Origin: an uncultured Litorilinea sp.
GTDB lineage: Bacteria > Chloroflexota > Anaerolineae > Caldilineales > Caldilineaceae
Assembly: GCA_946885925.1 (NCBI GenBank)
Contig: CAMPHP010000216.1
Location: forward strand, 1 to 6,104
Reading direction: 5' to 3'
Length of the DNA stretch: 6,104 nt
Below the pieces are notes generated by a model. It did no database searches. It was not told where the DNA came from and was given only the letters and a program-made list of their open reading frames with translations. Position 1 is the stretch's first letter. Every line of letters begins with the position of its first letter. Of the stretch, positions 5,798-6,104 are shown in pieces. The position numbers and the translations under genes were made by a program.

Positions 5798-6104
5798 ATG
5801 AACCGTCGAACAGTTTTTTTTACTATTGGAAGCGTTGCAGCTCTGGTCATGGTGACGTTGGTGGCTTTGGGGTTTGGGGGTGACTACCGGAGTGCTGCGG
5901 CGCAGAGTTTTTGGGGAACAGACATACCCGCTTCGATTGGCGCGATGACGCTGGTAACCGACCCAAGTGGGGGAGCCTCGCTTGAACAAATACAGGCGGA
6001 AAATGTCCGGTTGCGGACCGTTCTTGCCACCATGCAGGCGCGGGAGACAACATACCGCCAGCAGGTAGAAGCAGCAAATCAGGCGCTGCTTGCACAACAG
6101 AGCC
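5798..6104 (+). CDS. Exported or membrane-anchored coiled-coil protein of unknown family (partial, runs off right edge)
   Basis: The frame from ATG 5798 is open for 102 codons to the window end. GGAGGAG (5781-5787) lies 10 nt upstream, a strong ribosome site. An ATG at 5779 in another frame overlaps this site and leads only to a short frame ending at 5883, so 5798 is preferred. The protein begins MNRRTVFF followed by a hydrophobic segment (residues 6-27). This is either a signal peptide, with a possible cut after SAAA near residue 35, or an N-terminal anchor. Residues 36-60 are Gly/Ser/Pro-containing. From about 61 the sequence is rich in Gln, Glu, Ala and Arg with heptad-like hydrophobics (LEQIQAENVRLRTVLATMQ, then YRQQVEAANQALLAQQ), suggesting a coiled coil outside the membrane. 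I do not recognise a family. It is the only gene on this strand. Confidence 0.75.
   Translation, partial: MNRRTVFFTIGSVAALVMVTLVALGFGGDYRSAAAQSFWGTDIPASIGAMTLVTDPSGGASLEQIQAENVRLRTVLATMQARETTYRQQVEAANQALLAQQS

Overview
The window reads as chromosomal DNA of a free-living bacterium, most likely from Chloroflexota (inference). The hints are a solute-binding lipoprotein that carries both a Tat motif and a lipobox, an OmpR/PhoB-type two-component pair, moderately high GC, and an array of CAGAGAGA-type palindromic repeats of a kind I associate with that phylum. No rRNA, tRNA or marker gene is present to confirm this.

Almost everything is on the minus strand, so transcription runs from right to left. 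From the right: a response regulator (4612-5328) overlaps a membrane sensor histidine kinase (3176-4615) by 4 nt. A small candidate terminator follows the kinase. Directly after it lies a textbook sigma-70 promoter, TTGACA-17-TATAAT (3109-3137). It should drive, through a leader of about 350 nt, an AGE-family sugar epimerase/isomerase (1539-2753). A 124-nt gap rich in short repeats precedes an ABC sugar-binding lipoprotein (53-1414). An open frame at the left edge (1-50) is probably the next transporter gene. The epimerase and transporter genes look like a sugar uptake and interconversion unit. The two-component pair is adjacent but has its own transcription unit, so control of the sugar genes by it is possible but not shown.

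To the right of the regulator lies a 469-nt non-coding region. It holds three TTAAAT half-sites phased at 21 and 11 bp, as expected for an OmpR/PhoB-family regulator, and then three 60-nt repeat units. Each unit can fold into the same four-way-junction (cloverleaf-like) structure. A plus-strand gene begins at 5798 and leaves the window. It encodes an exported or membrane-anchored protein with a coiled-coil region and no recognised family.

The genes are of ordinary families. The most notable items are non-coding: the cloverleaf repeat array, the phased half-sites beside the regulator, the perfect promoter with its long leader, and a 16-bp tandem repeat before the transporter gene. I found no CRISPR array, transposase, phage gene or toxin/defence system.
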